Shown: positions 52,563 through 64,000 of the stretch, in pieces
Position numbering within the stretch: position 1 is the stretch's first letter
How the letters are laid out: each line of letters begins with the position of its first letter
Assembly (NCBI RefSeq): GCF_964275005.1
Contig: NC_092685.1
Coordinates: forward strand, 9,201,654-9,265,653
Direction: 5' to 3'
DNA: 64,000 nucleotides
Origin: Diadema setosum
Taxonomy: Eukaryota; Echinodermata; Echinoidea; Diadematoida; Diadematidae
Translations under genes and position numbers: made by a program
Notes under the pieces: model-generated
What the model was told of the DNA's origin: nothing
Database searches by the model: none
The model's input: only the letters and a program-made list of their open reading frames with translations

Positions 52563-55500
52563 CTGTAGAAGACAAAAACAATACAGCAATGAGTAAAAGG
52601 CCGGAATAATAATACGGTATTAAACTGTGGACTATTTTGTGCTGTTTAAATTTTTACAAATTTTGTTCTCTGTGTGAAAGTGGCCTAAAAATGAAACCAC
52701 CAGTATCTTTGTTGCTGTGTTTTCTCCACATGAATCATAGTATTATCTATAAAATGTATTATATTTAAAATGTAATGAAGCACAGGTATGTAAAATTACC
52801 CGTTAAATGGAGTATTATCTGTAAGATTTTGCTGGACATGATATCAAAAATGAATTCTGTCCCTCTTACTACTGTGAGCATATGAAATTAATTACAGAAA
52901 ATTTCCCCTTTCATAGTATTTATGTTTTTCTTTGGTTTGTAGTATACTCCATCACCCGACTCTAGTTTGTGTATTATCTTCTTACGGTAAAACAAAAGAA
53001 AGAAATCAATAATATGTCTTTCTTTGGTTTGTAGAAACTCTATCACTCTACTGTCATTTGCATATATTATCTCCCTTATGGTAAAACTAATCAGATAATA
53101 ATCATAAACATAAAATACTTGCAAATTCCTTAATCATTGACTTCATAATCTTACTATTCATTGAAAGTGGGAGAGATATAATGTTACATGCGCTCACCTA
53201 AAATGCAATGAAAAGGATAGGAAGTGAACAAAAATGGAGGATGCAAGTATGCACACTGCAGAATACTAAAGCAACATGTCGCTGGTTGGAGAGCCATAAT
53301 GATACAAATAATCCCTCCTGTCCCCTTTCAAGAGAGGGAGCGGCAGGCAACTGTCCGTGCACAGAATTACTATTTCCACCACAATTTAGAGGGCAAGGGA
53401 ATGAACATGTGACGTCCATTTGAAATGACATTCACCCTTACTCCACCAACCTTGTTAATGGGCGACATGAAAAAAGATAGACTAGAGAGAGAGAGAGAGA
53501 GAAAAAAAAGAGGATATTCTACTGGCAGCGCAGACTTTGAAAGGGCATTGCCGACTCAGGGCGGGTATTGATTTGGCATTTGGCGTCAAAGTCAAGCAGT
53601 CGCAAAGGAGACAAGGTCTTCATGCTGCCTGCACACTCCAGTCTTCAGCTCCCACATTATCTCTCCACTTGCTTCAATCATCGTGTTTGTTAGCTTGTCT
53701 TGTCTTCCTCACCCTAACCCTCACTCTCTACAGAGAAATACGCCAGTCTCTACTCTTTCTCATATCCTGTATCCCCTCTTCCATCTTCTACTTTAATCTC
53801 AAAATTTCAAATCCCTGAATTCTTCAATGTAGATACCTGGTACTTGTATTGTAATTCATAAATTGGTTTAATATCTACAAGAAAAAAAAAATGATATATT
53901 GTCTCAGGTTCATGGCTTGCAACTAATGCTGGCTCATAAGAGAAAATGAAAAATTGTGAGTAAGACAGACAAAAAAAAAAGAAGCAAAAGATCAATGATG
54001 GTTTGAGTAAACCACTAAATTATCTGGTGATGGTCATTTGCATTTGGGTGATATATTGAAAATAGCTGCAGCTGCAGCCTACATGAGAACCATGTATGAG
54101 CTAGAGTCTGCATTGTGTGGATATGATGTCACTGTAACTATAACAAAAGCTCCATTCCTTTGAATGCCACTTGCTGTTGTTGTTTTTTTAGATTTTCTTG
54201 ACTGAAATTCATCTTCCAGACTTTGCATTTCAAACCTACACATCACCCAAAACAAAGAATAGTGACATCCTGTAGAACAAATCTTAAGAAAAATAAACCT
54301 AACATACTCTCCTTTAAAAAAAAACAACAACAACAAATCACTGAACATCAATCAAAATGATGCTCCAAATACAACCAAAGATGACTCACTACATTTGATA
54401 ATTGTAGTTCACTCTAATTAATACTGAGTACTTATGAGAGCATCACATCTATCATCTCTAATGACAATTTCCAAGAAACACTAACGAGTAATACTAGATA
54501 CAAGAAATCAAATGCCTTCCACGTACGTAATAAAGGTTCGACGTATGTAGCTAAGAGTCATTTGTGGGAAAAATGCGAGACAATGTGACACCATTAAACA
54601 TGACATGATTTTTTTTTTCCCCAGATAGAGGCAGAGTACAATGTTGTGTATCTCACTTTGAGAAAATTTTGACTTCACCTGGAGGAAACGCGATGGCCAG
54701 CGCATCGCAATGTCAAGTCTACAGGTGGGTTTTATTAGCATCCGCCGTGCAGCACAGGTGAAGGAACATCTCTGTCCATCAAGGCACACACTCACTCCTC
54801 ACATGCATATTGTGATCTCGGCCGAACACTGACAATGACTGTGCTATACGTTCTCCTATAATTTCTGTCTCTCACAGTCTTCTCCCCCCCCCCCCCATCC
54901 CCCACCCCCCCCCCTTTCTCTCATGCTCAATCTACCGAGTTCTGACGTTTTGTGAGTGACAGATGTCCTCTCTAGCTTTGGGGTTTGGGCTGCGGTTGTG
55001 ACATTTGGAGAAGGATGGAGAGGCTAGGAGATGATGACACGTGGTTCATTACTCTAAACAGGTAGGCTTATGCAAAGGATTAGGATGGCATATTAGCACT
55101 CCTGCCTACAGTTGTACACGTTGAAGAAGTATATGCAGTGCACACCCACAAATTCTATGATGTGCAGCAGATTAATTTTTCACCTTTTTTTTTTTTGCAC
55201 TGAAGGCTCTACAAACTGTATCAAGATCTGCATAGTGCTTGGTAGCCTTGATAAAACAATTGTTTAAAGACCTAAGCTCCCACATCTTATCACTGCAAAA
55301 CTAGTATTAATATTTCAGAACCAAGTAATCAATACTGCAAAGTCATAAACTCTCAGAGCTTGGTAGAGAGAAGCCTGCCCTGTTCTGTATTGTTTTGTTG
55401 TTTTGGGTTTTTTTTTTCCCTACAAACTTCACTTTAAGGTTACAATTTAAAGTTACTACATGTAGCTAAATATAGATCTCAATATGCTTAGGTGTGTTTT

Positions 55501-58500
55501 TTTTTTTTTTAAGTTCAGACACAACAGCTTGTGCCTTGGCTTGAAATGAAAGCAGTAAGGCATATTCAGCAGAGTTTCCAGTCATTAGTTTCCTACCAGA
55601 AAATGGAAATCAAGTTTTTGCAGGATAAGAAAAACCATAAGAAACTCTGTGACCATAAACAGATCTTTAATACATAGGTTTTGTTGGCTTTTTGTACAAA
55701 ACTGTAAATAACCACATGCACTACAATAATTTACATTGTACAGTATATCACAGTGTAGTCCGACCTCACTTATCTGGCTATGTCAGGACCAGCGGCCATC
55801 CAAACAAATAACTAGATAAGCAACTTACATTGTATGCTCAAGCACAACTCTTTTAATTAAGATGTGTTGGCAGTATACGCACAGCATTTTATTCATTTAC
55901 TATTCACTACAATGGCTTAAAATATACATGGACATAATATTTGCATATTTAATGTGGAAATACACCTTCCTATTGGTACTTCTTCCTCTGTTACAGCAAC
56001 AGTATTGATTAGTGTACATACATCGTATCATAGCCATGGGCATTTATGTACCGACTTTCTTATTTCCTTGTTTCTGCATGAGAATTGTTGTTTAGTACTC
56101 TTTATCAATTAATAAGTTCTGCACTGGAAACCCAAAGACAACTGTGTGCCAGTCCATGTTCGGACAATAGAGATACGGTAGCCGAAAAGTAATCGCTTGA
56201 TAACCTAGGTTGACCTGTACTTGTAAGTAAAGTGCCTTGGCATACAGGTTGTATTTAAATTCTGGGGAGATTTCAATGCATATATTCACTATGCTTCGAA
56301 GATCACTCATCCCTACCCCCCCCCCCCCCACACACACACAACATGAAGAAGGAGAACCCCCCAAAACAAACAAACAAACAAACAAACAAACAAACAAACA
56401 AACAAACAAACAAACACAAAAAAAAAACACAACCCCCCCCCCTCCAAAAAACAAAAAACAAAAAACAAAAACAGGGCCTTTGATCTTACTCTGGGAGATG
56501 ATTTTTTGACTACATGACACACAAATCCAATCACTTCATCATTGCATGGTCATAACAGGGAGATGTTCCCACCTCCTTGGTCATATCCTCATCTATCAAG
56601 GCATGTTCAGATGCCCGTAGCCACACCATGAGTTATTACGACACGAGGTAATTACTCCTGGGCAGACAGAGGACTCGAATGCAAGACGCCAGAGGCACTA
56701 CTTCTTCTACTACCTACTTGGCGGAGGCACACAACAAGGCAAAAGTACGGTCGAGTTGAACTCCTAATGACAATAGACTTGTCAACACTGGCAGGAGACA
56801 TGCACGAAGGGACAGCATGAAGTAATCATGTTTTAATATACAAGCATTCACTTGATAAATATTTTAACACTCATTTCTCATTAATGAACTGCAAGCCAAG
56901 TTTATTCCACACACAAAAATCAAACCCTTTTCTGCATTTTCCTTTGCTACTGGGAACATGTCTGAAAATGACAGTATAGAGCTGACTACAATCAAAAAGC
57001 AGACCTGTAGGTAAAAGCTACATGTATACTTTCATCTCCATGACATTTTCAACTGTTTACAAATGCCATAGAATTATCAATCACTGGTGTCTCAAAATAA
57101 GAAATACTCATGGCTTATCAAAAAGGAAAAACAAATGTATAATTCTTCACTCACTTCAAAGCTGGTACTTGTAAATTTCTTTTATTTGCACAGTTATTGT
57201 GCTGCTATAAACTGTATGAGAGTTCAAAGCCTGACCTACATGTACTATTCTGTTCTCCTTTCTTGGCAAGGCCAACATGAACAAAAACAAAATTCATGCA
57301 AGAGAATATTAAGTAGAGGGGTGAAGGTTGAGGTTTGAATTTTTCTTCAATTTGTCTCCCTCTAACGAAAGCAGTAGATGACAGGTTCGAGTCCCGTGGT
57401 TCCTTTTTTTCCCAACATGTTTGTTCAATTACAGATCAGCAGTTGCGATCTTAAAAATTTCATTTGTTACAGGGAGACAAATTGAAGAAAACTCAAATCT
57501 CAAAAGCCAAATTTACAAGCTAAAACAGAAGAAGTCAAGTATGGTTCAGTCCAGGCTGTCTGACAAGATTTCCCCCATGAGCTCACAGTTGGAATATCTT
57601 TGCACATTGTTTTGGCCAGTCTCTGCATCGCACAAATCATTTCATTTAATTTCGTCTTGCCGATCCCACTTCCGCTGTCTTGCCAAGAGTGAAACCCGCA
57701 TGCAACACTGCGCTCCCCCATCTTCCGTTCTCCCTATGCTCCAATCTTGTATCACTGCTTTGATTCTGGTTGTGCATGCATAAATCAGCAGCATGAATTG
57801 TGTAACAATCTTTTACATGTTTGCTGTGGTGACATGCTGACAATCCCCACATTGTAATGTGCACAATAAGAGGTACCCTGGTGAACAGTGGAAAAAAAAA
57901 TACAGCAGTTTTGATTCTCTGTACATACATACCAAATACGTACAAGTAGTAAAGTTGTACAGCTGTGTCAAATTACAGCGTACATACTGAAATCATGACG
58001 AAGTGGTTGAAAATTCTTGCTGGTATGGGAGAGTGTGTTACCAATAATACTGTTATTCATGTGCATTTTTCTAAACATTACACATACTATAACATTTGCA
58101 ACTATCCACTCTTTCTTTTTCATGAATGCTACAATTTCGTTTCTACATGGCTGGAGATCATACCACAGTTTTAATCCATTCCACAATTTGTACAAATTTC
58201 AACAACGTTAAAACTTCACAACCTCTGGAAAACTATTTACTATCTTCTGCAAGTGTGAAGAGGTATGTGCCATACTTTCCTTATAATAATCATACCAACT
58301 GTTATTCTGTTGACTGTTGTTATCAGTATCACAATGATGAAACCTGCACATTTGTTGGTATCGTGGAGTCCTGTTCACAGAAAATGTTCACAGTAGTTGG
58401 AATTTGAAATAAAAAGCATTAATTAGTACACTTTTAAGCTGCAGAGTTTTCTGTGTTCCCTTGTCTGCTGACCGTTTTGCTCTTCAGTCTGTGACCCCCC

Positions 58501-61118
58501 CCCCAAAAAAAAAAAGAGAGAGAAAAAAAAAAGAAATTTGATTTTTCCAGTCTGCTATGGGATGAAAGAGAAAGTTCTAACCATTTAGCCAGTTTTCTCC
58601 AAATAAATTCCGAATTCAGGCTACAGCAGAGCTATGAAGTAGAGGAAATGTAAAATGAAACTGGGTATATGTGATCTCAATAAGCAGAATTTTTTTCAGG
58701 AACCCTGTATTGGCATCACGGAAGAATCTGCCAAGTAAAAGGAAGACATTAGCAATCTAGACAACAAAATTGTCACAGGCAAATTGCTGGTTTGCATGTG
58801 ATACGGAAACTTGAGTCTCACAATGTAATGTACTATACATTTGTGCATGAGAGGTATAATGATAGAAACATATTTATGTATGGCAACCCCGTGCTACATG
58901 ATCAGGGAACACTGAAGGGGGGGGGGGGTCTCTCACACCCTGCTGAGTTAGTATGTGTATTAAAAAACATTTATTTCATGTCACGTGTCCGCCATAGGTC
59001 CTCTCTGAAGTCCTCTTAGACAAAGGGACTCTTAACAGGGTATCACATTTGTTCCACTGAGGCAATAGGATTGTTATGTGATAAAAGAACCCTTTCAGAT
59101 TGGTGACAAACTTGTTTGTATGTACTGAAGACAATTAGAAACAAGTTTTGTTTTGTTTTTCCCCATGCTGATCAAGTCATTTATACTGTACTGTAGGTCT
59201 GATGGCAAACTTAAATCCAAACATCTTGTTAAATTCCAAATATGTTTTTCACTATCTCAGAAGTGACCGATCACGGTGAACAGGTGTTTTCTGATTGAGA
59301 TCTGCTTAATTCCTCACACTTACTCACACTCGGGACACTTAGATGTCTAAAATAAATTTGAGGTGGAGTTTAACCTGACCTGAATATCACTGCCTCCTTG
59401 GTGCATACATACTCATACTCTTGCACATTAGTACAATGTATATCGTGTATATACTGAGAATCATGTGACTGATTGACAAGCCATGGAGTTGGGGACACAT
59501 CTGTCGTATTCAGGCTCTGAATGCTACTTGAATAAAACTCTGCATGACCTTCAGAAACATGTTTTTTGAAAATAGATCTACAGATGAGTTCTTTCTTCTT
59601 TTTCTTCTTTTTTTTTCATTTAAATGCCTGTTCATGTTTCACATATAGTGTATGTGGCACCCCTTTGAATCACCATCTTAAATCAACACGAGATACAATC
59701 AACTACCTCTACACTGAACGTGAAATCATCGAACAAATTGTGAAGGACATGGTCCATCAAACCTGCTTGCCCTCTTGCAAAGGGATATCAAAACCTACAA
59801 TGTACTGTTAGGCAAAGTGAAGTGTAAGCCCATTTCACTGTCTGAACAGGGCTGTTGCTGGAGTGCCCATGTGGGCAAGAGACAAAAATACATTTGTTTG
59901 TTGTTGAATTGTTGGCTTTTTTCCGTACAACCCTTCCTAAGCAAGCCACAGATGATGCCTAGAAATGAGACAAGAGTGCAATAGCTGTGATGGCAAGAGC
60001 TATTTAGAATTCAATTTCCATCCTTAGTCGCTGCTCTGAAAGAAGTGTTTTCAGTTTATAAAATGAGGGAAGGTGGTTTAAAGGCAAAGACTGAGAGGAA
60101 GAGAGAGGGAGGGAGGGAGGAAGGGAAGGCGGAAAAGAGAGAGAGAGAAAATAATATCACCACCCCTGGATCTTTCTATAAAGGCAATAAAGCAGCTCTT
60201 CAGACAATGGAGTTAGACTTCAAACGTTAACAAACTAGGCCAATCTTTGCTGTTCATTTGGAAAGACAACCCATCATCTCCCCCCCCCCCCCAAAAAAAA
60301 GCAAACAAGCTAATTTCTCAGGAGTACCATAATAAATGTGTGAAATGACCAAACAGCTCGGCCAAGATGGGAAGTAATGAGAGGGGGAGAGAGAGAAAGA
60401 CAGGATGCAAATAAAATTGAGTGATATTCTGGAAAGAATTACAGAAGAGGACAGATAAAGAGTGCAGGTCAGAGTATGTGGAAGGGAATAAAGTGAAGAA
60501 GCTTTAACCTCTCAGATGCACGGAATCACCGAATGAGAGTCATAAGTCTTGAGAAAAGATTAATTTGGAACTGTTTCATATCAGTTGAAGGAATTCACAT
60601 TTCATTATATACAAGCGATAAACTACAGAAACTGTACTGACAATTATATTCACAGTAATGCAGCCATCACATAGCTAGTTTATATTGATTTTGTTTGTTT
60701 TGTTGTATGTTTGATTGGTTAGTTGATGTATTTGCTTTATTGTGGCTTGTTTGGTCCTTTTTTTTTGGGGGGGGGGTTTGAAAGAGGACAACAAGTGGAA
60801 ATGCAAGTAAATGGTCTTTGACAATTTTCAGTGGCTCTATTAGAATGTACAGCATGCCTGAAGGTTGCCATACAGGTAGAAAGAAGCCACTATCAGCTTT
60901 ACAGAGAAATCAAATAATTGATGTATGAACGATGACTCATGGGGTATACAGATCAAACATAGTTAATTCATGGCTATGGTATATGGCTTCAAGTTAGAAC
61001 AATTCTTTCCTCTTCTCTGACAGCCATTTGACAATGGTTCAAGCATTCACAGAAAATTGCGAGGATACAGTAAAGGTACTACAGAACCCATGAGAAGCTT
61101 GGACTGATGTGTATTTAA
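52563..61118. other. probable PPP3R1 intron 1 (or 5' flank)
   Basis: No exon encoding the MGNEAS-type N-terminus was found. It contains C-runs at about 54884-54912 and 56318-56330, a (CAAA)n microsatellite at 56364-56415, a decayed gacctcacttatctggctat repeat at 55757, and a lone B box with T-run (ggttcgagtcc, 57383) without an A box. Confidence 0.45.
56364..56415. repeat. (CAAA)n microsatellite
   Basis: About 13 units. Reads as a (VCLF)n-like repeat on the - strand and a (NKQT)-like repeat on the + strand. Confidence 0.95.
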
Positions 61119-61481
61119 CCCTTTAGCAACTGAAAATTCTGTACATAATGGCCTATGGTTTCCTGGAAGGCACAGTAGTATTGCTCTCATTTCGACAACT
61201 TTCTAAATGATTTGAAATAGCTAACTGCATATTTATTTTTGTCTACTATAAGTTATGTTTATTTGAAAGCTTACGAAGCCTTTACCAAGAGAATGATTTG
61301 TCATGCAGAATTCTGACATACTTTTGTTGACCTTTGACCTCTTACAAATAACATAATTATATATGTTCTATATGAAAAAAATGGTAAAGCATAAAACTAT
61401 AAAAGAAAATGGATGGGCAGTTTTGGGTGTTTTAGGGAATAATAAGGTGGGCGGTCTGCGGGCAGTTCAGTTGCTAATAGG
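61119..61481. mobile_element. 363-bp TTAA-flanked TIR element (piggyBac-like)
   Basis: Ends CCCTTTAGCAACTGAA and TTCAGTTGCTAATAGG, inverted with few mismatches. TTAA lies immediately outside at 61115-61118 and 61482-61485. TTAA duplication with CCC ends is the piggyBac signature. There is no coding capacity. Confidence 0.8.
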
Positions 61482-61485
61482 TTAA

Positions 61486-63240
61486 TACCCCTTTAGCACC
61501 TTTAAAATGATAATCTAATGCTAAATGTCATCTTCTGAAGTGATCTTTTGATATGATAAATGAGACAGGATGTTGCACTTTCGTTGTCAAGGGTGGCGAA
61601 GCTCAGTGGTGCACAAGATGGAATTGTAAAGGCATTTGCTGTGCTCATCACAAAGTTGCCCAAAATTCTGTCAAGGAATGGGGGAAATATCTGTTTTTAT
61701 ACCCTGCATAATGAACAAAGAGAGAAAAAAATTATTCTGAACTGTATTACAGGATGAATATATAACGATTCTCCATCACATGAACATTTTGGCAGATATG
61801 CCTCATGAATTTCAAACTCAAGCTGAAAAGATTCTTTCTTTCTTTCCTTCTTTTTTGTTGTTGAAAAGTAACAAACGTGGCTTGAAAAGGCTTTATTTTT
61901 ATTATTTCTTACTTAAAGAACTGTAACATTTCTAGCAGAGCTGAGGCACACAATATGCCAGAGACTGAAACCATGGCATACTTGCCACTCACAAATGTGT
62001 CTTGACTGATTAATCATTCAGGCGAGATGGGGCTACTTGCTACGGATGATCAGTCATGCTTTATTTGAGCGATGGCTCGGATGCGTCAGTTGTGACACTA
62101 AAGGAACTCTGCAATTAAGCTGGAGGATTCTTTGTCCATTAAGGTATAATGGCTTGTATCTTTCTGCTGCTGTGATGCTTCAAGGCATTTAGTTTAGATA
62201 GTGCATTGTTTGTTCATATAATTCCTGAGCCTTTTAGACATATTAAAAGTCAGGCATCATCAGCAGTCACTTTACACTGCACCCAAATTTACTAAGAATT
62301 GCTGCAATCACAACAAATCTCACAGTGACTTTGATTGATCGTTAATCTGGGGATCAATGTGCTATGGATGGTTATTTCTCTAGAAGCATCCCAACCCTAA
62401 ACAAACATATCTGATCTTTGTCTCTAATGATGTCATTACAGGAAAATGACCTCTCCAATAACAATTTCAAAGGCTGGGCTTCACAGGGTGCAGAAAAATA
62501 ATCAAACAAATATAGATGAGAGAACACATTTACAAGTGTATTTCAAATGGCTTATGATCAATCCTGTGACTTCTCCACCACATTAAAGATAGATAGCATA
62601 CATTCATACTGAACAATTTGGTATTCTGGGATATCCAGACCAGATACATACTGCTAGGCATCAATAGCAATCAATTTGTTATTGTAATACTGGGGACCTT
62701 CAATCTGAGCTTTGCCCATATCAGCCACTACGACAACTTTACATACACTTTAACTGTATGTGAATGGTGTGCAGTAACTGCAGGGTACTTTCATTAAGTT
62801 TGTAAAGGCGCAACAGAATACAGCAGCCATGTGTTAAAGGCGCAGTAGTGTGGGGATACCATAGAGTAGAAAGGCTGGCCCAACTTGGATTCATATTCTG
62901 TATTCAAGAATTCCCATAACAAATAGTGTACATCTTTATCATTAATCTCATAGATGTACATTGTAAGTACACACACAACCGAAGAATCTTGACAAGGAGT
63001 CAATAATATTCCTCGAGGATGATGATTTGACGTACATGTGTACATATTCGCTGATGGGCACTATTTGTGGTGTTCATATGTACCCCGGTGGACAGCGAAT
63101 GAAGATCGATTTGATCGGGCTACCTATAATTTCCCACATTACTGGGTCTTTAAACCAAGTACACACCTACATTGTAATGCACAGAGACTGGAGCTTTCAA
63201 GACATCTTTACTCCTCATAATACATGTATGTGTGTGTGTG

Positions 63241-63274
<34 letters not shown>

Positions 63275-64000
63275 ATACCCTCTGGAAACATCAGATGGAA
63301 ACGGGAGTAAGCCACTTTATCATTAATTCTCTAAGCCATCTACAATCTGTTATGGTGACAGTCGTGCATCATATTGCAATCACATGGCCCAGAGCATGTC
63401 CACAGCAGTAGCAGGGGCACTGTCGCAGCAGTGTTCCAACAATGTTTATACGACATGGTGGGTGAAGGTTACGAGGGCTCAGCTGGTTATCATACTTGCT
63501 CCAAGATTAAGTGGATCACCTTGGCTCTCAGCTCATGGTGTGCACTCTAAGCCAGATGAACTTTCTGCTGGGACTGCACTCATGGTAGAGTCATTATGCT
63601 AATGAGTGCTCCAACTGAGGCTGATACATCTCATGGTCGCTAACTGCAGACACCAGCGACTCATATTTTCCCACAATTACAGGACATCCCTATAAAATTG
63701 TCTTGAAAGCCGCCGACATGCATACACTCATACGCCAATGCATATATCAGAGCTCACCGAGCACATGAAGTGCATGGCCTTGAGCTTATTCAGCAACATT
63801 TGCAATGTCTCCCCTAGTACATCACATGCACACATTACTGCACTCACAATCAGAATAAAGGGTATATTGTTTTTTCATGTGCATTCCTTTGTGTCAAATG
63901 AAGGCTTTTAGGCAAGTTGGTGGTTGATACCATCTGACAAACAGACATTAATGCTCAATTTCTCTCTCTCTGTTTTGGCAACTCTAGTCGGCAGCTGCCC
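61486..64000. other. non-coding stretch to window end
   Basis: Includes a (GT)n microsatellite at about 63224-63264. No exon recognised on either strand. Confidence 0.45.

Noticed and set aside
56092-56534. - strand frames with a Val-Cys-Leu-Phe repeat
   Set aside because: Encoded by a (CAAA)n microsatellite and C-runs.
57383-57412. B box followed by a T-run, possible tRNA or SINE
   Set aside because: No A box or pairing stems upstream; too little remains to call.

Overview
This is a low-GC, intron-rich, transposon-rich animal genome segment. The exon sequences look like a non-vertebrate deuterostome, and the types of interspersed hairpin repeats fit a marine invertebrate, most likely an echinoderm. 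That assignment is an inference from repeat style and protein similarity; no species-diagnostic marker is visible. There are no bacterial operons, rRNA genes or CRISPR arrays. Most open reading frames outside the exons listed here are chance products of repeats. Two protein genes can be reconstructed exon by exon. On the + strand, 9423-21354 carries an eleven-exon gene for calmodulin-lysine N-methyltransferase (CAMKMT). Its splice phases close on a 322-residue product, against 323 in human. On the - strand, 52562 down to 35154 carries exons 2-5 of the calcineurin regulatory subunit B gene (PPP3R1/CanB). These exons encode all four EF-hands and the natural C-terminus; exon 1, with the myristoylated N-terminus, was not found and probably lies beyond 64000. 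The two genes are transcribed towards each other, about 13.8 kb apart, and both act in calmodulin/Ca2+ signalling: one modifies calmodulin, the other is a subunit of the calmodulin-activated phosphatase. Layout: 1-9 kb holds small DNA-transposon relics, a tRNA-like element, a CpG-richer stretch that may be a promoter (4440-5150), a 45-bp minisatellite and a broken LINE end with a hairpin element lodged at its edge. 9.4-21.4 kb is CAMKMT, whose introns carry a tandem array touching an exon end, terminal-inverted-repeat (TIR) elements and a nested pair of elements at 17.5-19.0 kb. 21.4-35 kb is intergenic plus the likely 3' UTR of PPP3R1, with fold-back elements and a degenerate SINE. 35-52.6 kb is PPP3R1; its 14-kb intron holds a Penelope-like endonuclease remnant with an inverted second copy, a 23-bp minisatellite, a LINE tail, a palindromic tRNA-like element between TA arrays, and a 1.14-kb TIR element with 4-bp duplications. 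52.6-64 kb is probably PPP3R1 intron 1, with a TTAA-flanked element at 61.1 kb and many microsatellites. No obviously new biological system was found. The most interesting signals are structural: nested and palindromic mobile elements, a repeat array that begins at an exon's end, and the CAMKMT-PPP3R1 pairing.
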